NCBI GenBank assembly: GCA_031275515.1
Contig: JAISOQ010000148.1
Location: forward strand, 1-7,160
Source of the DNA: Treponema sp.
GTDB lineage: Bacteria; Spirochaetota; Spirochaetia; Treponematales; Breznakiellaceae
Reading direction: 5' to 3'
DNA length: 7,160 bases
In this document: positions 6,181 to 7,160 of the stretch, piece after piece
Numbering within the stretch: the stretch's first letter is position 1
How the letters are laid out: every line of letters begins with the position of its first letter
Position numbers and translations under genes: made by a program
The notes under the pieces: generated by a model
Seen by the model: the letters and a program-made list of their open reading frames with translations, nothing else
Told to the model about the DNA's origin: nothing
The model's database searches: none

Positions 6181-6210
6181 AGTAAAGATTGCGCGTTGGC
6201 TCATTGAAAA
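6181..6210 (-). promoter_or_regulatory. Weak candidate promoter for gyrB overlapping an element repeat
   Basis: On the minus strand TTTTCA (6205-6210) and TTTACT (6181-6186), each 4 of 6 consensus, are 18 bp apart and would start transcription near 6174, about 22 nt before gyrB. The -35 box overlaps the first copy of the 15-bp repeat at the edge of the mobile element, so it could be a hybrid promoter made at insertion. This is a weak prediction. Confidence 0.25.
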
Positions 6211-6251
6211 AGCAACCCAAAAGCCCCTGTGCCTCAGAAAAAGCAACCCAA
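6206..6251. repeat. Pair of 15-bp direct repeats at the left edge of the mobile element
   Basis: GAAAAAGCAACCCAA occurs exactly at 6206-6220 and again at 6237-6251, a period of 31 bp, roughly three helical turns. The location, 55-100 bp before the transposase reading frame, fits repeated transposase-binding sites at an insertion-sequence end. No matching copy or its reverse complement was seen at the right side of this window, so the other end is probably lost or outside. Confidence 0.65.
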
Positions 6252-6306
6252 TTCAAGGCAGACTATCCGGTAACCACAGCTATCGGAGGTCAACATGGGG
6301 TAAACT

Positions 6307-7096
6307 ATGCAAGAGAAAAAAGCAGTTGCCAGGCAGGCCCATTCCCGCTGCCAGAAAGCCGGAGGGAAAGAGAATTCGGCCATTCTGGACGAATTCATCC
6401 AGACCACCGGCTGCAAAAACCGGAAATACGCTCTGCGTATCCTGAACAAGCCGGAGGTTCCACAGACCCTGCTCGTCGTCAAAGGCAAGGCTGTTAAACT
6501 GAAGCCCGCCCAACCTAAACCGCCCAACCGGGCCGGGAAAAAAATCTATACCGATGAGGTCATCGCCTCCCTCCGCCTTATCTGGACCTTCTTCTGGTAT
6601 AAAGCGGTCGAACCGAAGGTTCGCAGCTCCTGGCCCCCCTTATCCGCCAGCAAATGCCCTTCATCACTTCCTGGCCCGCCTTCGGCATTACCCCCGCCGT
6701 CAGGGATAAGCTCCTGTCCATCAGCCTCGCTGCCATCGACCGCGCAGGCCGCCCTCAAACTCAAGGGCAAAAGCTTCACCAAACCAGGCCAACTCCTCAA
6801 ACATCGCCTCCCTATCCGCACCTTTTACTCCTCCCATGAACGTAAACTCCCCGGTTTTATCCAAATCGACACCGGCCGACTTTAGTCCGACACCATTGCG
6901 GTCAGACCACTTCCGGCCAGTATATCCTCACCCTCTCCGCTGCCGATGTCGCTTCAGGCTAGATTTCCCTGTTTCCCCTCCTCAACAAGCCCCACCGCTG
7001 GACCTCAAGGACATCCTCGCACAGCAATTCAAAGTATCACCCGTTATCCATTCAAATTTTCAGGAAAATGGTCCTAATATTTTGAAAAATGTCTAA
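6307..7096 (+). pseudogene. Integrase-type (DDE) transposase pseudogene
   Basis: This is a decayed transposase spread over two or three reading frames. The intact N-terminus (frame 1 from ATG 6307) carries a helix-turn-helix-like region, including NRKYALRIL, and continues to FFWYK. Near 6603/6604 a one-base loss moves homology to frame 3, which reads LLAPLIRQQMPFITSWPAF. Near 6745-6755 it returns to frame 1 (LKLKGKSFTKPGQLLKHRLP, then FIQIDT with the presumed first catalytic Asp). A disrupted stretch at 6878-6893 leads back to frame 3 (HHCGQTTSGQYILTL), where TAG at 6960-6962 probably replaces a Trp codon (SG-stop-ISLF). After HRW a further frameshift near 6998 gives LKDILAQQF in frame 2. The second Asp region appears as VIHSN, with Asn in place of Asp; the catalytic Glu and C-terminus are missing. 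The tail after about 7030 is uncertain. I liken it from memory to spirochaete integrase-core elements; the exact IS family is not assigned. Confidence 0.75.
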
Positions 7097-7147
7097 AATA
7101 GTAGACGGATTGTAAAACAAAATGGCCCAAATATATCATTTTCAGGA
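7056..7147. repeat. AT-rich tail with nested direct repeats
   Basis: ATTTTCAGGA occurs at 7056-7065 and exactly again at 7138-7147. Between them AAAATGGTCCTAATAT (7065-7080) is repeated with two mismatches as AAAATGGCCCAAATAT (7119-7134). The arrangement is short-long, long-short. The composition is much more AT-rich than the transposase remnant, so this is likely beyond or at the element's right boundary. The role is unknown; it could be protein-binding repeats or the end of another element. No gene is seen in 7097-7160. Confidence 0.5.
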
Positions 7148-7160
7148 TTCTTTTGAGTCA

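Noticed and set aside
6206..7147. CRISPR array at the repeats flanking the transposase
   Set aside because: There are only two copies of each repeat, the units are short and no regular spacers or cas genes are present.
3440..7160. Replication origin near gyrB
   Set aside because: Only isolated TTATCC strings occur; there is no cluster of DnaA boxes, no dnaA or dnaN gene, and no suitable AT-rich unwinding region beside them.

Overview
The window is about 7.2 kb of chromosome, apparently from a spirochaete of the Treponema group. The basis is the GyrB, GpsA and RlmE sequence style, the fairly balanced base composition of the genes with AT-rich gaps, and a decayed transposase that resembles, from memory, integrase-type elements of gut treponemes. 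This assignment is inference; no 16S gene or other firm marker is present.

Layout. Positions 1-1532 (minus strand) hold an ndk-gpsA pair: nucleoside diphosphate kinase, then NAD(P)H-dependent glycerol-3-phosphate dehydrogenase, whose 3' end runs off the window. A good sigma70-type promoter for the pair lies at 1609-1638. Positions 1533-1878 form a divergent intergenic region. On the plus strand it carries a possible promoter (1678-1706), a segment of about 147 nt with competing stems, and a strong hairpin plus T-tract (1817-1859) ending just before a YgjP-like zinc metallopeptidase (1879-2571, plus). A perfect 15-bp inverted repeat (2554-2609) straddles that gene's stop codon, between two convergent transcription units.

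Positions 2630-6152 (minus) read gyrB, rlmE, then a CBM9-like cytoplasmic protein. All three are co-directional with 70-75 bp gaps, so they are a plausible operon combining DNA topology, 23S rRNA 2'-O-methylation and a protein of unknown role.

Positions 6206-7160 are accessory. Two 15-bp direct repeats lie just upstream of gyrB, followed by an integrase-type transposase pseudogene (plus strand, several frameshifts and a nonsense codon), then an AT-rich tail with its own repeats. The element appears to have landed about 50 bp upstream of the gyrB start, so it may have replaced part of the gyrB promoter region.

Most of the window is ordinary housekeeping sequence. The least explained parts are the candidate terminated RNA upstream of the metallopeptidase, whose terminator loop copies 11 nt of the 16S rRNA 3' tail, and the repeat-rich junctions of the dead element.
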